Made by a program: the position numbers and the translations under genes
In this document: piece after piece, positions 9,549-20,000 of the stretch
Position numbering within the stretch: position 1 is the stretch's first letter
Layout: every line of letters begins with the position of its first letter
The notes under the pieces: model-generated
What the model was told of the DNA's origin: nothing
What the model saw: only the letters and a program-made list of their open reading frames with translations
Databases searched by the model: none
Assembly: GCA_964636275.1 (NCBI GenBank)
Contig: CAZWRN010000005.1
Span: 1-60,494 of the forward strand
Direction: 5' to 3'
DNA from: CAZWRN01 sp964636275
GTDB lineage: Bacteria > Patescibacteriota > Microgenomatia > Daviesbacterales > UBA10151
DNA: 60,494 nt

Positions 9549-10829
9549 ATGAAGAGAAGTTCATACCCGATGAATACAACTATTAAACTGCTAATTATTT
9601 TATTTGTAGTAATTTTATTTGGGTTTTTATTTGCAATTTTGACTCGACCTCAGCTTTTTGAACCAGAACCTTTGGTAAATCCTTGGCAATTTCGAGCCAT
9701 AGATACGATGAAATATTCGCGAGATGTGGCGGGTGAAAAGCTTAATGATCCTTCCTATGATCAAGAAATCGAAACAGAAGTAAAAAATATCGCTGCTACT
9801 GGTGCAACTCATGTGGCAATTGCGACACCTTATGATGAACAATTTCTTCCCTTTTTAAAACGTTGGGTTGAAGCAGCAAGAAGACATCATCTAAAAGTCT
9901 GGTTCCGCGGTAATTGGTCAAACTGGGAAGGATGGTTTGGCAGAGAAAGAAAGATGACTTTTGATGAACATACTCGGAAAACTGTTGAGTTTATCAAAAA
10001 TCACCCTGAACTTTTTGAAAATGGTGATGCTTTTACTGGCTGTCCGGAGTGTGAAAATGGTGCTCAGGGAGATCCTCGAATGACAGGTAAAGTTAATGAA
10101 TACAGAAAATTTTTGATTGAGCAGCATGTTGAAAGTGAAAAAGCATTTCAATCAATTGGAAAAACCGTCAATACCTCACTAATGTCAATGAATAAAGATG
10201 TGGCTGATCTGATAATGGATGAAGCTACGGCTAAAGGTGTAGGAGGCTTTGTCACTATCGATCATTATGTTGGGGAAGCAAAGAGGGTGGCTCGGGATGT
10301 TAATCAGATTGGTGAAAAAACTAAAGCAAAAGTTGTTTTAGGTGAATTCGGGGCACCTATTCCGGATTTAAACGGAGAGATGACAGAAGACCAGCAGGCC
10401 GCTTGGATCGACGAGGCGCTGGCTGATTTACAAAAAAGCCCATACTTGTATGGAATATCATATTGGGTAAATAAGGGTGGAAGTACTGCGATTTGGAACG
10501 ATAACAATACTCCCAAAAAGGCGGTTAATACGCTGACAAAATATTTTCAACCAATGCAGCTTTATGGTTCACTGACAGATGAGCTTGGGTTTAAAGTATC
10601 TGATGTACTGATTGATGCAAATGGTAAACATTATCGATCCGAGAATGGCGAATATTTGATACCACTTTATGGTTATCAGACGGTGAAGTTTATTAAAGAG
10701 GGATATTTTATGGAGACAGTTGAAGTCAGCGCTGCGCCCAATGGGAGACACAATATTAAGATGAAACCTCAAAGTCCAAGTGTATTTTATTCGTTTTGGG
10801 TCAGTATGAGAAGAGCGATTTTTAAATAA
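9549..10829 (+). CDS. Membrane-anchored glycoside hydrolase-like TIM-barrel protein
   Basis: A 426-residue protein with an N-terminal signal anchor (residues about 12-32, LLIILFVVILFGFLFAIL), an extracytoplasmic domain with TIM-barrel glycosidase features (THVAIATPYDEQFL, LKVWFRGNWSNWEGWF, VVLGEFGAPIPDL with a candidate catalytic Glu, LYGISYWVN) and a C-terminal beta domain of about 80 residues. No glycosidase family was recognised with certainty. I chose ATG 9549 over an upstream TTG at 9516 because AGGAGA (9534-9539) is well spaced for 9549. It overlaps the converging acyltransferase by 8 nt. It may trim the surface glycan made by the upstream operon. Confidence 0.58.
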   Translation: MKRSSYPMNTTIKLLIILFVVILFGFLFAILTRPQLFEPEPLVNPWQFRAIDTMKYSRDVAGEKLNDPSYDQEIETEVKNIAATGATHVAIATPYDEQFLPFLKRWVEAARRHHLKVWFRGNWSNWEGWFGRERKMTFDEHTRKTVEFIKNHPELFENGDAFTGCPECENGAQGDPRMTGKVNEYRKFLIEQHVESEKAFQSIGKTVNTSLMSMNKDVADLIMDEATAKGVGGFVTIDHYVGEAKRVARDVNQIGEKTKAKVVLGEFGAPIPDLNGEMTEDQQAAWIDEALADLQKSPYLYGISYWVNKGGSTAIWNDNNTPKKAVNTLTKYFQPMQLYGSLTDELGFKVSDVLIDANGKHYRSENGEYLIPLYGYQTVKFIKEGYFMETVEVSAAPNGRHNIKMKPQSPSVFYSFWVSMRRAIFK

Positions 10830-11913
10830 ATTTCTGCAGTATTTTTTTTGTCACATTTTGTAAGACATAAGCCAAAAATAAAAATTCGATCAAATAAATA
10901 AGAGTAGCTATTGATGCTGGTAGATATTGATAAAATACATCATAACGAACAAGAAGTGGCCAGTGTAATAGATAAATTTCGTAGGAATACTTTCCAAAAA
11001 TACTGAAAAGTTTAAATTTAATATTTTTAGCTATAAATATAAATATTATTGAAAACATAGTAATCAAAGAAATTGTTTGTTCAATCTCTTTTTCAAGTCC
11101 GACTCCTGAGTTGATAGATGTATAAGCGAAAACCCCAAGAAAAAGTGGTATTAAAATAAATATTAAATTTGATCTCAGAAAAATATTTTTAAAATGAAAT
11201 CTAAGTAATCCCAGGCTTTTATCCTGGATAATTAGAGAAAATAAGACACCTAGAGGAAATGACACAAAATGAACTTTATATAGATTTAGAACATCCTTAG
11301 TGACTGGCAGATCAAATTTAAATAGAATAAATGGGATCACTAGTAATAATAATGGTGCTAGATAGGCAATTTTTTTATGAAATACCAGCGGATAGAGCAG
11401 GTAGTAGAATAAAATCATAGTGAAATACCAGAGGGGAGAATTAACATCTAAAAACAGATCCGCTCTGGGGGAAAAACCAAGAAAATTTTCTAAGGTGATA
11501 TTTAAAGGGTAAGTACGACGTAAAAATATCCAGTCCATCAATAAATAAATTCCCAAAACCACCCACATTGGGATAAAAAGGCGGGGTAATCTTTTTAGGT
11601 AAAATGTAAAAATAGGAACGGACTGTTTAAGAGATGAAAAAGTCAGACCCATTCCTGATAAAAATAAAAATAAATTTACTCCGACTCCGGCGATAGTTGA
11701 GAGAGGAAATAGAAAACGATGATCAGATATTAAAAAATAACCAATATGGGAGAAAATGACCGCAAGTATAGCCAATCCTTTTAGTTCTTCAGTCAGTTGA
11801 GGAGTAAAGGAATGATTGGTTTGAAATTTTTTAGTAGAAAGTATTAATGCGAGCAGAAAAATATTAATAAATATTAAGTTTTCTGCAGGACCGTTGATGA
11901 TATCAATTTGCAT
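10822..11913 (-). CDS. Acyltransferase family 3 membrane protein (OafA/YrhL type)
   Basis: A 363-residue protein with about ten transmembrane helices. The family signatures are present: LKGLAILAVIFSHIGYF near residue 45 holding the conserved His, LFLFLSGMGLTFS near residue 83, and GKYSYEIYLLHWPLL near residue 305. Such enzymes O-acetylate or O-succinylate extracellular sugars. Modification of the surface glycan from the first operon is likely. The gene sits 17 nt downstream of the SGNH hydrolase on the same strand, a common partnership in glycan acylation. Confidence 0.85.
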   Translation of the reverse strand: MQIDIINGPAENLIFINIFLLALILSTKKFQTNHSFTPQLTEELKGLAILAVIFSHIGYFLISDHRFLFPLSTIAGVGVNLFLFLSGMGLTFSSLKQSVPIFTFYLKRLPRLFIPMWVVLGIYLLMDWIFLRRTYPLNITLENFLGFSPRADLFLDVNSPLWYFTMILFYYLLYPLVFHKKIAYLAPLLLLVIPFILFKFDLPVTKDVLNLYKVHFVSFPLGVLFSLIIQDKSLGLLRFHFKNIFLRSNLIFILIPLFLGVFAYTSINSGVGLEKEIEQTISLITMFSIIFIFIAKNIKFKLFSIFGKYSYEIYLLHWPLLVRYDVFYQYLPASIATLIYLIEFLFLAYVLQNVTKKILQKFI

Positions 11914-11930
11914 ATAAAAGTGTTGCTATT

Positions 11931-12698
11931 TTACCATTGTGGTAGGATGGTATCTGCCCAGAGGCGATACCCTTTGTCAGAAGGATGAAATTGGTCAATT
12001 GAGTACAAATCGGAACTTTTGATAAATTGATTTTTTGTCGCAGTATAAAGATCGATAACTTTAATATTTCTTTTTTTAGCTACCTCTTGAATAATTTTGT
12101 TAAAATCTTGCATTCGCCAATCTAAAATAGTATTCCATGGCGAAAGCAAGATTTGATCAGATCCGATAAAAGGTATATTTACTACGGTAATTTCCGCTCT
12201 GGTTTTATTGTTTAATTCATCAAGCATCTTGGAGTATTGCTGTTTAAACTCCCAGGGAGTAATTGGGTTGTGAATATCGTTTGTGCCAATCATAATTAAA
12301 ATATAATCAGGATATAAATCTATGGCTTCAGGAACTTGGTTGGTTATGACATCTTTTGTGGTAGCACCTGCTTGAGCAAGCTTGGTTAAGGTTCCCGATT
12401 TCTGTTGATTTTGTAAATGTCCGGCAAAGATAGCGGGTAAAGTTGCTCCAGGATCGATATTCCCTACGCCATCCATCAGGCTGTCACCTAATAAAACATA
12501 GTTAAGTTCGCCAGCTTCACGAGTGCCAAAATTATAGACTTTTTGACTGACAGGTGAGAGGTGGTGAGCTTTTAAGAAGTTAAAAAAATGAGCATAGGAC
12601 GCATGAAGATTCAGGAAGAGGAATGTGAGTAAGAGTACGGTTAGGCAAGTAATTAAAAAGATGATATAAGACTTTTTACTTTTGATGGCTTTCTTCAT
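11931..12698 (-). CDS. SGNH/GDSL-type hydrolase with N-terminal membrane anchor
   Basis: A 255-residue protein. Residues about 12-30 form a signal anchor. Block I is LLGDSLMDG (nucleophile Ser near residue 72), block III is MIGTNDIHNP near residue 140, and block V DQFHPSDKGY near residue 235 carries the Asp-His pair. It is an esterase or acyltransferase-type SGNH protein outside the membrane. With the acyltransferase downstream it could add or remove acyl groups on surface sugars. A -10-like TATAGT ends 6 nt before the ATG, predicting a leaderless transcript from this start. Confidence 0.82.
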   Translation of the reverse strand: MKKAIKSKKSYIIFLITCLTVLLLTFLFLNLHASYAHFFNFLKAHHLSPVSQKVYNFGTREAGELNYVLLGDSLMDGVGNIDPGATLPAIFAGHLQNQQKSGTLTKLAQAGATTKDVITNQVPEAIDLYPDYILIMIGTNDIHNPITPWEFKQQYSKMLDELNNKTRAEITVVNIPFIGSDQILLSPWNTILDWRMQDFNKIIQEVAKKRNIKVIDLYTATKNQFIKSSDLYSIDQFHPSDKGYRLWADTILPQW

Positions 12699-12704
12699 AT
12701 ATTT

Positions 12705-12718
12705 ACTATACTATAGCT
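12705..12718. promoter_or_regulatory. Overlapping divergent -10 boxes (SGNH hydrolase and NMN adenylyltransferase)
   Basis: The near-palindrome ACTATACTATAG gives TATAGT on the minus strand (12705-12710, 6 nt before ATG 12698) and TATACT (12707-12712) or TATAGC (12713-12718) on the plus strand before ATG 12726. No strong -35 box was seen on either side. The two promoters share bases, so the genes may compete for polymerase. Confidence 0.4.
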
Positions 12719-12725
12719 TGGGAGA

Positions 12726-13238
12726 ATGGAAAAACGATCAGTATTATTTATAGGTAGATTTCAGCCGTTTCATAAGGGGCATCTAGGAACCATCAAAAAA
12801 ATTGTGGATTCAGGCGAGGTAGCTTCTTTATTAATAGGGATCGGTTCTTGCGAGCAGTTCCATACTGCTTACAATCCCTTCACTGCCCAAGAACGGGAGG
12901 AGATGATTCGCGCCAGTTTAAAACTAAATATACCATATGAAATCAAGCTGATTCCGGATAATCCAGACAACGACATTTGGACGAAAGACTTACTTGCTAA
13001 ATACTTTAAAGGTGATTTAGTTTATTCAGGAAATTCATTGGTTCAAGAGTTGCTTACAGCCGCTGGTCTGGAAGTCAGAATTCCACCACCAATTGAAAAT
13101 CCTAGTGGAACACAGATAAGAGAAATGATGAGAAAAGGGGAGAAATGGGAGGATTTTGTGCCTAAAGGAACTCTGCAAATGTTGTATAAAATCCGTGGTC
13201 AAGATCGGGTTAAGCGAATTCTGGTCAATGCTTTTTAA
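12726..13238 (+). CDS. Nicotinamide-nucleotide adenylyltransferase (NadM-like)
   Basis: A 170-residue nucleotidyltransferase of the NMN adenylyltransferase type, which makes NAD from NMN and ATP. GRFQPFHKGHLG at residues about 10-21 holds the HxGH nucleotide-binding motif. NPFTAQEREEMI follows near residue 52 and NPSGTQIREMM near residue 125 matches the ISGTxIR motif. The length fits the archaeal-type NadM better than NadD. It stands alone between divergent and unrelated genes, probably with a very short 5' leader. A related small nucleotidyltransferase activity cannot be excluded. Confidence 0.82.
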   Translation: MEKRSVLFIGRFQPFHKGHLGTIKKIVDSGEVASLLIGIGSCEQFHTAYNPFTAQEREEMIRASLKLNIPYEIKLIPDNPDNDIWTKDLLAKYFKGDLVYSGNSLVQELLTAAGLEVRIPPPIENPSGTQIREMMRKGEKWEDFVPKGTLQMLYKIRGQDRVKRILVNAF

Positions 13239-13263
13239 GTAATAAAAGGGTATTAATTAGGTG

Positions 13264-13292
13264 TTGACTATCGGCTGGATTTCTGGTATATT
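13264..13292 (+). promoter_or_regulatory. rpoB promoter (extended -10)
   Basis: TTGACT at 13264-13269, a 17-nt spacer and TATATT at 13287-13292, preceded by TGG so that the -10 is of the extended type. Transcription should start near 13299, giving a leader of about 190 nt before rpoB. Confidence 0.75.
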
Positions 13293-13342
13293 TGCACTTA
13301 ACTGAATAAAATATTTTGGTATTAAAGTATCAAGATATTCAT

Positions 13343-13377
13343 GGTAGGCATGCTACTGGAGTATGCGTACCTTTTTT
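13343..13377 (+). terminator. Terminator-like hairpin in the rpoB leader (possible attenuator)
   Basis: GGTAGGCATGC at 13343-13353 pairs with GTATGCGTACC at 13361-13371 (one G-G mismatch and one G-U pair), followed at once by six T (13372-13377). It lies between the promoter and the gene, so it should stop part of the transcripts before rpoB. Confidence 0.6.
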
Positions 13378-13486
13378 GCGTAATACCGTTTTTGAAGCTA
13401 GCCAGATCAAAAATGAAATAAATACAAAGTATTGGTCGCTTTGTAAATAAGTTTAAAAGTTAATAAAAAGAGCAGGAACTCACCTA

Positions 13487-16400
13487 ATGCAGGCAGCACA
13501 ACAACCTAACACTATCAATAAACGAGTATATTGGGGTAAAAACCGCAATATTTTGAGTAATGTTCAACTCACAAAACAGGATCTAACTCGTTTGCAAAAA
13601 GAATCTTATCAGCGTTTTCTTACTGAGGGTATCGGTGAATTACTAAATGAAATTTCTCCGGTCACTGATTTTACTGGAAAAAATTGGAAATTAGAGTTCG
13701 GTGATTTTTTCTTTGGAAAAACCCGTTTTACTCCAGAGCAGTGCCATGTTAAAGGGATCTCTTATGATGCACCGTTACGAGTTAGAGTGACCTTAACCAA
13801 TCTTCAGACCAACCAAGAATACAAGCAAGAGGCTTTTTTTGGTGATATCCCCCAGATGACAGATAAAGGCACCTTTATTATTAATGGTGTTGAAAGAGTA
13901 ATAATCAATCAGATAGTGCGCTCACCAGGAGCGTTTTTTTCTGCCTCAGATGATCCTATCACTGGACGAAAATTATTTGGTGCTGAAATCCGCCCCCAAC
14001 ATGGTTCATGGCTCGAATTTGGTGTGTCTAGATCAGATGTGTTAACCGTTAAAATTGATCGCCGACGAAAATTTGCCGCTACTACTTTGCTTCGCGCATT
14101 GGGTTATTCAGAAGAGCAGATGCGAGAAGAGTTTAAATCAGTTGATAACAATGATGATCATCAATACATTGAATCTACTCTGGCTAAAGACACTACTAAA
14201 GATCAGAATGAAGCCTTACTTGAGATTTTCCGAAAAATGCGACCAGGTGATCCAGTTGTATTAGAAACAGCTAAATCTTTATTACAAAATATGTTCTTTA
14301 ATGCCAGAAGATACAATTTGACTCGAGTTGGTCGTTTTAAAATGAATAAACGACTTGGTTTGGATGTGCCAAATACTCCTGAAAATTGGACTTTGTCAAA
14401 AGAAGATATCATCTCTACCTTGAAATATTTGATCAGTTTGGCTAATGGTAAAGGTCGAGTAGATGATATTGATCATTTGGCCAATCGTCGAGTTCGAATG
14501 GTTGGTGAATTGGTAGCTCAAAATGCTTTCTGGATCGGTTTGCAGCGACTTGAAAGAGTTATTAAAGAAAGAATGAGTCTGTTATCTCTGGATCAGGAGA
14601 TTACCGCTGCTGGTTTGGTTAATGCTCGTCCAGTTATTGCCGCTATTAATGAATTCTTCCGATCTTCCCAGTTATCGCAGATCTTGGATCAAACTAATCC
14701 ACTATCTGAAATCGATCATTTGAGACGACTTTCAGTAACGGGTACTGGTGGTATTTCCCGAGATCGAGCTTCATTTTCGATTCGTGATATCAACCACTCT
14801 CAGTATGGTCGGATTGATCCGATCCGCTCTCCTGAAGGTCCAAATATTGGTTTGGTGACCTATTTAGCTTTATTTGCAAGAGTAAATGAGTATGGATTTT
14901 TAGAAACTCCGTACAGAAAAGTTGTTGCTGAAGGTAATAAAATGAAGATTACTGATGAAGTAGTGTATCTGACAGCTGATGATGAAGAGGATACCTATAT
15001 TACTGAAGCAAGTATTGCGGTAGATGAAAAAGGTTATATTACTGCCAATCGGGTGCCTGTTCGTTTCCAGGGCAGTTTCTTTGAGACAGATGTTAAAAAT
15101 GTCCAGATGATTGATGTGTCTCCTCAGCAGATTGTTGGAACTTCAGCTTCTTTGATTCCATTTTTGGCTCATGATGATGCGAACCGAGCTTTGATGGGTA
15201 CTCACATGCAATGTCAGGCTGTTCCATTGTTGCTTCCAAAAGCTCCAGTTGTTGGGACTGGTATGGAGGAGTTAATTGCGGATTCAATGGCTCGGGTTGT
15301 CCGCTCTCCATTGGAAGGTACAGTAACTTTGGTAGATGGTGATCGGGTAGTTGTGGAAGGTAAAGAAGGTAAACACGAATTTAAAGTTAATAAATTTGTA
15401 AATTCACCCAACATGACTTGCTATTCTCAGAAACCAGTTGTAAAACTCAATCAAAAAATTAAAGTTGGTGATCTTTTGATCGAAGGTACCTCTTCCGACG
15501 GAGGAGAGCTAGCTTTGGGTACCAACCTTTTGATCGCTTACATGTCTTATGATGGTTTGGGGTACGAGGACGCTATCGTGATCTCAGATCGATTGGTTAA
15601 AGACGATGTGCTGTCTTCTATTCATATTGAAGAGTACTCCACCGATGTAGTTGAAACTAAATTGGGCCCAGATGAGGTTACTCCGGATATTCCAAATGTA
15701 TCCGAAGAAGCTTTAGCAAATCTGGATGATCGAGGTATTGTTCGAATTGGTGCTGAAGTCGCACCTGGTGATATTTTAGTTGGTAAAGTTCAACCAAAAG
15801 GGGAGACTGAACTGACAGCAGAGGAACGACTTTTGAGAGCTATCTTTGGTGAAAAAGCTAAAGAAGTTCGAGATACTTCTTTGCGAATGCCTCATGGTGA
15901 GAGGGGCACAGTTATTGGTATTGAAATCTTATCACGAGAAGCTGGTGATGATTTGGGCGCAGGTGTATTGCAGAGGATTAAAGTTAAAGTAGCTCAGCTT
16001 CGAAAAGTCACCGCTGGAGACAAGTTGGCTGGCCGACATGGAAACAAAGGTGTTATCTCAAAGATAGTTCCAGAGCATGACATGCCACATTTGGAAGACG
16101 GTACCCCAGTGGATATCATTATCTCCTCTGTGACGGTGTTGTCTCGTATGAATTTGGGACAGTTGCTGGAAGCTCACTTGGGTTTTGCAGCTAAGAAGCT
16201 TGGTTATAAAGTCGCTGCTCCAGTTTTTGAAAAGATTCCTGAAGATATTATTGTTGATCAATTTAGAAATGCTGGTATGCAGGATAGTGCTAAAAGCCGA
16301 TTGATTGATGGTCGAACAGGTGAGTATTTCAAACAAGATGTTGTAGTAGGGTATTCTCATTTCTTGAAATTGATTCACATGGTTGAAGATAAAACTCATG

Positions 16401-16951
16401 CTAGATCAACAGGTCCATACTCTTTGGTTACCCAACAGCCTTTGGGTGGTAAAGCTCAGATGGGTGGTCAGAGACTTGGAGAGATGGAGGTATGGGCACT
16501 GGAAGCATACGGTGCAGCGAATATCTTGCAGGAGATGTTAACTATCAAATCAGATGATGTAGTAGGGCGAGCAAAAGCTTTTGAAGCAATCATTAAAGGA
16601 ACGGAGATCCCACAAGCTTTGATCCCAGAATCATTTAAAGTGTTGGTTAAAGAGTTGCAATCTCTGGGTATTTCAGTTGATCCAATTGGTGTTAAAGAAG
16701 CTGTTGAAGAAGAGCCAACTGAAGAAGTTTCTAAAGAGCAAGAACAGATGATTAACCAAGCTAAAGAGGCCTTGGATGTTGAAAATGTCGGTGTTGAGCA
16801 GGAATTGACTGCAGAAGATGGTGCCATGGAGGTAGTTGACCCTGCGGTTGAAGTCGAGGATAATATGGACGCTTTAGCTGATGAAGCTGCCGCAGCTATG
16901 GAAAGTGGCGATCTGGAAGAAATGGAAGAAAAAGAGGAGGAATTAAGTTAA
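13487..16951 (+). CDS. rpoB: DNA-directed RNA polymerase beta subunit
   Basis: A 1154-residue beta subunit that forms the catalytic core with beta prime. The rifampicin-pocket region is clear: SSQLSQILDQTNPLSEIDHL, then RRLSVTGTGG, which keeps the Asp, His and Ser found in drug-sensitive enzymes. RIDPIRSPEGPNIGL follows. GDKLAGRHGNKG, near residue 850, and GGKAQMGGQRLGEMEVWALE near residue 990 are typical of the C-terminal half. The last ~70 residues are an acidic tail ending EEKEEELS. Start ATG 13487 is the first in-frame ATG after the structured leader; AGGAA lies upstream. It is the first gene of the rpoB-rpoC-rpsL-rpsG unit; rplJ-rplL do not precede it here. Confidence 0.98.
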   Translation: MQAAQQPNTINKRVYWGKNRNILSNVQLTKQDLTRLQKESYQRFLTEGIGELLNEISPVTDFTGKNWKLEFGDFFFGKTRFTPEQCHVKGISYDAPLRVRVTLTNLQTNQEYKQEAFFGDIPQMTDKGTFIINGVERVIINQIVRSPGAFFSASDDPITGRKLFGAEIRPQHGSWLEFGVSRSDVLTVKIDRRRKFAATTLLRALGYSEEQMREEFKSVDNNDDHQYIESTLAKDTTKDQNEALLEIFRKMRPGDPVVLETAKSLLQNMFFNARRYNLTRVGRFKMNKRLGLDVPNTPENWTLSKEDIISTLKYLISLANGKGRVDDIDHLANRRVRMVGELVAQNAFWIGLQRLERVIKERMSLLSLDQEITAAGLVNARPVIAAINEFFRSSQLSQILDQTNPLSEIDHLRRLSVTGTGGISRDRASFSIRDINHSQYGRIDPIRSPEGPNIGLVTYLALFARVNEYGFLETPYRKVVAEGNKMKITDEVVYLTADDEEDTYITEASIAVDEKGYITANRVPVRFQGSFFETDVKNVQMIDVSPQQIVGTSASLIPFLAHDDANRALMGTHMQCQAVPLLLPKAPVVGTGMEELIADSMARVVRSPLEGTVTLVDGDRVVVEGKEGKHEFKVNKFVNSPNMTCYSQKPVVKLNQKIKVGDLLIEGTSSDGGELALGTNLLIAYMSYDGLGYEDAIVISDRLVKDDVLSSIHIEEYSTDVVETKLGPDEVTPDIPNVSEEALANLDDRGIVRIGAEVAPGDILVGKVQPKGETELTAEERLLRAIFGEKAKEVRDTSLRMPHGERGTVIGIEILSREAGDDLGAGVLQRIKVKVAQLRKVTAGDKLAGRHGNKGVISKIVPEHDMPHLEDGTPVDIIISSVTVLSRMNLGQLLEAHLGFAAKKLGYKVAAPVFEKIPEDIIVDQFRNAGMQDSAKSRLIDGRTGEYFKQDVVVGYSHFLKLIHMVEDKTHARSTGPYSLVTQQPLGGKAQMGGQRLGEMEVWALEAYGAANILQEMLTIKSDDVVGRAKAFEAIIKGTEIPQALIPESFKVLVKELQSLGISVDPIGVKEAVEEEPTEEVSKEQEQMINQAKEALDVENVGVEQELTAEDGAMEVVDPAVEVEDNMDALADEAAAAMESGDLEEMEEKEEELS

Positions 16952-17026
16952 AAATAATCAAGTTACAAGATAACAAGAAACAAATAATTTGTATCTTGGT
17001 TATTGTATCTTAAAACTTAAATATAT
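16952..17026 (+). repeat. Fold-back word-repeat spacer, rpoB-rpoC
   Basis: First arm ACAAGATAACAAGAAACAAA and second arm TTTGTATCTTGGTTATTGTA are degenerate inverse complements built on the word CAAGATA. The second arm lies next to the rpoC start. No Shine-Dalgarno sequence is present. The same words recur at 21381 and 36220. Confidence 0.6.
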
Positions 17027-20000
17027 ATGCAAAACAATTTAGTTGATTTTAATGCACTACAAGTACTGATTGCTTCACCAGAGCAGGTACGCTCATGGTC
17101 TTTTGGTGAGGTTACCAGACCAGAGACTATCAATTACCGAACTTTGAAAGCTGAAAAAGATGGGCTGTTTGCCGAGAATATTTTTGGTCCAACTAAAGAT
17201 TGGGAATGTTATTGCGGTAAATACAAAAGAATTCGTTATCGAGGTGTGATCTGTGATAAATGTGGTGTTGAAGTTACTCAGTCAAAAGTGCGACGAGAAA
17301 GAATGGGTCACATCACTTTGGCTACTCCAGTTGCTCATATTTGGTTTGTTAAAGGTGCTCCATCAAAACTGTCTTTGATTTTGGATTTGACTATGAAAAA
17401 CTTAGAAGCAGTTATTTACTTTGCTTCTTACCTGGTCATCTCTGTTGATGCTGATGCTAAAGCTAAAGCTATCGAATCTTTACAGAAACAACTTGATGCT
17501 AAACAAGAAGAATCCAAGAAAAACCTGGAAAAACAGATTGCTGAACTCGAAAAAACTCAAGAGGATGCCTCAAAAGAGCTAAAGAAAAAGATCACTGATA
17601 ATGAAAAGTTTGAATTAGCAGCATCTGAATCTCAGTTGCAAAGCCGAATGCAGATCGCTAAATTGCGAGAACAAAATCAAGTTGAACAGGGTCAGTTGGA
17701 AGAGATTTATAAAACAGTTACTGAGCTGGTCAAATCAATAGCTCCATCCAAGCTGATTTCTGAAGACGAATATAGTAAATTGTTTGAATACGATGTAGCC
17801 GAATTTTTGAAAGTTGGTATGGGTGCTGAAAGTTTGTTAGAAGTACTTTCTACCATTGATCTTGATAAATTGGCAGCTGATCTGCGACTTGAAGTATCTA
17901 AATCTTCTGGCCAGCGACATATCAAAGCAACTAAAAGACTTCGACTGATCGAAGGAATGAGAAGTGCTAAAGTCAATCCAGCCTGGATGATCATGAGCGT
18001 GCTTCCCGTCTTGCCACCAGATTTGCGACCAATGGTTCAATTACCTGGAGGTCGATTTGCTACCTCTGATTTGAACGATCTGTATCGACGAGTGATTAAC
18101 CGTAACAATCGATTGAAGAGACTGATCAACTTGGGTGCCCCAGAGATCATTTTGCGCAATGAAAAACGTATGTTGCAGGAAGCAGTTGATTCTTTGATCG
18201 ACACTACCAACCGCACAACTAGACGAGCAGGCACACACCAATTGCGATCTTTGTCTGAAATGTTGCGAGGAAAACAGGGCCGATTCCGACAAAACTTGTT
18301 GGGTAAGCGTGTGGATTACTCTGGTCGATCCGTTATCATCGTTGGTCCAAAACTCAAACTTCACCAAGTTGGTTTACCAAAAGAGATGGCTTTGGAGATG
18401 TTCAAACCATTTGTATTGCGGGAATTAATTTCCCGAGGTTTGGCTTCCAATGTTAAAGGAGCTAAAAATGTGCTGGAATTCCGACCACCAGAAGTTTGGG
18501 ATATTTTGGAAGAAGTTATCAAAGACCATCCAGTATTGATCAATCGTGCTCCAACTTTGCATAGATTGGGTATTCAGGCTTTCTTCCCTGTTTTGATTGA
18601 TGGAAATGCTATTCAAATCCACCCATGTATTTGTGCTGGATTTAATGCTGACTTTGATGGAGATCAGATGGCTGTTCACGTCCCATTGTCTGAAAAAGCT
18701 AAAGAAGAAGCTAAGAACTTGATGATGGCAAAAGAAAATATTTTACGACCATCAAACTCTAGTCCAATCAACGTTCCAAACCGAGAAATGGCGTTGGGTT
18801 CTTACTATGTCACTTCAGTTGATAAAACATTTGAACTTGGTGAAAAAGTTTATGGTGAGCAGGATGCAGTTTTTGCTTATCAGATGGGTGAACTAAATCT
18901 TCGAGCTCTTATTAAGGTCGCTATGAAGGGTGACGTAGTTGAAACGACTGTTGGACGAATTATCTTTAATAGTTTCCTCCCTGAACAGTTGCGATTTGTT
19001 AATGAAACTATCAACAACTCAGGAATTGCTAAGATCATCATGAAAGCTTTTAAACAGTTCCCTAAAGATGAAGTGGCGAAACTGATTGATGATATTAAAG
19101 AGTTTGGTTTCTGGGGTGCTACTATCTCAGGTTTGTCAGTTGGGATATTTGATAATAATATTATCTCGGAAAAAAGAGATTTGATCGCCAATGGTGATAA
19201 AGAGATTTTGGAGATTGAAGAAAATCTAGCCAAAGGTTTGATCACTGATGAAGAACGACGAGCCTTGGCTCAAGAGGTTTGGACCAGAGTTGGTGATGAA
19301 ATCGTGCGAAAGACAATCGCAGCTATCCCAAGTGATTCTCCAATTGAGATCATTATGAGATCTGGAGGTGCTCGTGCAACTACCGCCCAGATCGCGCAGA
19401 CTGCTGGTATGCGAGGATTCTCAGTTGATCCAACTGGTAAGATCGTAGAATTGCCTACCAAGTCTAACTACCGAGAAGGATTGGGTGTGTTTGAGTACTT
19501 TACCTCTTGTCGAGGTGCTAGAAAAGGTGTGGCTGACCGTGCTATCCGAACTGCTGATGCTGGTTATCTGACTCGAAGATTGGTTGATGTGTCTCACGAT
19601 GTCATCATTCGAATTGAAGATTGTAACACTACAAATGGGACTGTTCTGGAAGTTCCTAAAAACAATCCAGGTCAGGTATCTACTCGATTCTTGGGTCGAA
19701 AAGTGGTTGGTAAAGTAGTTGATGCTAAGACCAAAAAGACCATTATTGAAGATGGAGCATTTATTGAAGAAGCTGAAGTAGATGTGTTGGCTTCTGCTGA
19801 TGTTGAAGAGATCACTGTTCGAACTCCTTTGACTTGTGATTCTAAGTATGGACTTTGTGCAGCTTGTTACGGTTTGGATCTATCAAGTCGAAAACCAGTG
19901 GAACTTGGTACGCCAGTAGGTGTTATTGCTGCTCAAGCTATTGGTGAGCCAGGTACTCAGCTGACTATGCGTACCTTCCACTCAGGAGGTGTTGTTGGTG

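Noticed and set aside
15093..15414. Long open frames on the minus strand within rpoB, rpoC, fusA and tuf
   Set aside because: They lie opposite strongly conserved coding sequence, have no ribosome-binding sites and give low-complexity Ser/Ile-rich products; they are shadows of codon bias.
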